15,705 nucleotides of DNA from CAZGLR01 sp964526635 (GTDB lineage: Bacteria > Zixibacteria > MSB-5A5 > GN15 > JAAZOE01), in the NCBI GenBank assembly GCA_964526635.1, contig CAZGLR010000082.1:1-15705 (forward strand). The letters run 5' to 3'. This document shows positions 14,807 through 15,705 of this stretch, one piece after another (the first letter of the stretch is position 1; every line of letters begins with the position of its first letter). The translations under genes and the position numbers were made by a program. The notes under the pieces are model-generated. The model worked only from the letters and a program-made list of their open reading frames with translations. It ran no database searches and was not told the origin of the DNA.

Positions 14807-15470
14807 GTGTGTCGGGTTTCTTCTCATACTATGCCTGGCCGTGATGTTGTCGGTTGTAATCACCGGTTGTTCCGACAATGATGAGGATACGGTGACCTCT
14901 ACCCCGCCGCTTTTTACAGTGGCGCCCGTTGACATCAGCGGACCCTATGATGCGGTGACGGAAACTTACGGCGACATCAAGTTTACATCGCCGGTCCTGA
15001 TACCGTTTGGCGATAATCTCAGTCCCACACAAAAATCACCGGCAATCGAGTACTATACGATCCCCGATGCTCCGGTGCGGGCGGTGTGCGAGGGGCTGGT
15101 GACGGCCATAATCGAGAATCCGGTCGGTCAGGCGGATTGGGAGATACATGTCACAGTCCTGCCGGGCTCGCGGTATACGATTATCTATGATCATGTCCTC
15201 GATTATCAGGTGCTGGAAAACACGCTGGTGCTTCCCGGCGATACCATCGGCGAGGCCGGAACCTGGTCGGCTGATATGCGACGGGTGGAATTGCANNNNN
15301 NNNNNGTGAATTACCGTGACGATAATGATGATGAAAAATCGTACTGTCCACTCAATTTCGGCGATTCGGTGTTCAATGCGCAGCATAATGAGCTTTTGCA
15401 GGAATATAATACTCGCGGATTTTTCCCGATGTATGATACCATGTGCGTCTCTGGCCCGGTGGAGCCATAG
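14799..15470 (+). CDS. Lipoprotein with degenerate M23/LytM-like domain; interrupted by assembly gap
   Basis: The preferred start is the ATG at 14799, inside the last codons of secA (8-nt overlap, suggesting coupled translation). It gives a lipoprotein signal: MHRC, a hydrophobic stretch (GFLLILCLAVMLSVV) and the lipobox ITGC with Cys24, then an acidic SDNDED linker. An earlier in-frame ATG at 14745 would spoil this signal. Residues about 60-170 look like the beta-barrel of M23/LytM endopeptidases: DAPVRAVCEGLVTAI, RYTIIYDHVLDY, then VLPGDTIGEAG. The first metal-ligand motif (HxxxD) is not seen and only one His of the second (YDH) is present, so it is probably a non-catalytic relative. Ten N bases at 15296-15305 interrupt the gene. 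The frame continues across them, but the true gap length is unknown, so the C-terminal part (ending SGPVEP) may not be exactly joined. Confidence 0.65.
   Translation: MHRCVGFLLILCLAVMLSVVITGCSDNDEDTVTSTPPLFTVAPVDISGPYDAVTETYGDIKFTSPVLIPFGDNLSPTQKSPAIEYYTIPDAPVRAVCEGLVTAIIENPVGQADWEIHVTVLPGSRYTIIYDHVLDYQVLENTLVLPGDTIGEAGTWSADMRRVELXXXXVNYRDDNDDEKSYCPLNFGDSVFNAQHNELLQEYNTRGFFPMYDTMCVSGPVEP
15296..15305. other. Assembly gap (10 N)
   Basis: A run of exactly ten N bases, typical of scaffold padding rather than a measured gap, interrupts the lipoprotein gene after about residue 165. Distances and reading frame across it are unreliable. Confidence 0.97.
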
Positions 15471-15510
15471 GGTATCGGGATAGACCCGAAGTGATAAACA
15501 TTGCGCACGG

Positions 15511-15594
15511 GGCCGGGTTCCCCGGCCGGCGACAAAGATAAATCCTGATTCAGTTGCATATGTTAATTTCTCGACGGGCGCGGAAATCGCGCCC
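15511..15594. terminator. Two GC-rich hairpins after the secA-lipoprotein gene pair
   Basis: GGCCGGG-TTC-CCCGGCC (15511-15527) and GGGCGCG-GAAAT-CGCGCCC (15576-15594) are perfect 7-bp stems with short loops, between the lipoprotein stop and the possible convergent gene at the right edge. Neither is followed by a T-run on either strand, so they are unconventional terminators at best. Apart from these I see nothing in 15471-15605. Confidence 0.35.
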
Positions 15595-15605
15595 CTGCGC
15601 ATGAA

Positions 15606-15705
15606 TTAATTATGCCATGATGTTTGCATCAATCGACTTACAATCCTGCCACCCAGCGGCAGAGCAACGCGCAGCCGAATGCCGCCGGGTTGCCAATAGC
15701 GTATC
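15606..15705 (-). CDS. Possible C-terminal end of an unidentified gene (partial)
   Basis: On the minus strand the last 32 codons entering from the right edge are open and end with TAA at 15608-15606. The segment IRYWQPGGIRLRVALPLG followed by GRIVSRLMQ looks protein-like, but it is too short to place in a family. It would be convergent to the secA-lipoprotein pair, with a hairpin at 15576-15594 just past its stop. Confidence 0.3.
   Translation of the reverse strand, partial: IRYWQPGGIRLRVALPLGGRIVSRLMQTSWHN

Noticed and set aside
15036..15602. 188-codon minus-strand ORF at the right end
   Set aside because: It is antisense to the lipoprotein gene, runs through the N gap and shows no domain.

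Overview
The window looks like ordinary bacterial chromosome of moderate GC with dense, intact housekeeping and metabolic genes. No phage, IS element, CRISPR array, tRNA or rRNA is visible. The best taxonomic clue is SecA (11822-14806). Its preprotein cross-linking domain carries a roughly 50-60 residue insertion, containing a GAPKHKKFMKL-like stretch, of the kind seen in Bacteroidetes/Chlorobi-type SecA proteins. With the strong Shine-Dalgarno sites and metagenome-like assembly marks (a 10-N gap at 15296-15305 and a frame break near 95-118), I infer an uncultured FCB-superphylum bacterium, perhaps Zixibacteria-like. The phylum is a guess.

Left part (1-2807). A minus-strand tandem nitroreductase/SagB-ThcOx-type gene (1347 down to about 118) loses family resemblance near position 110. 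A fragment in another frame (12-104) looks more protein-like from there, so the gene is cut short by a rearrangement or a chimeric assembly. Divergently transcribed is a DUF5335+DUF2934 two-domain protein (1575-2066). It is followed by a DUF899 thioredoxin-like protein (2232-2807) with its own promoter.

Centre (2807-7402). The most striking gene is 2918-4774, a cyclic-nucleotide-binding domain fused in frame to a complete aspartate ammonia-lyase. Its promoter has a perfect 7-bp inverted repeat at the predicted transcription start, overlapping the ribosome binding site. Convergent to it is a Mn-type superoxide dismutase (5469-4846) with an intrinsic terminator. An unrecognised small protein (5676-6005) and an iron-dependent alcohol dehydrogenase (7402-6209) with an intrinsic terminator follow.

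Right part (7403-15705). A minus-strand run reads rsgA, then an MlaD/MCE-domain protein, then a GH57 4-alpha-glucanotransferase/amylase. The alcohol dehydrogenase lies further downstream past a 13-bp perfect hairpin. Divergent from rsgA is secA, with a leader of about 155 nt, overlapped at its 3' end by a lipoprotein gene with a degenerate M23-like domain that contains the assembly gap. The last 100 bases may hold the end of a minus-strand gene.

Functionally the window mixes redox/oxidative-stress proteins (DUF899, SOD, nitroreductase-like), central metabolism (aspartase, alcohol dehydrogenase, glucan metabolism) and cell-envelope/ribosome housekeeping (RsgA, MCE protein, SecA).
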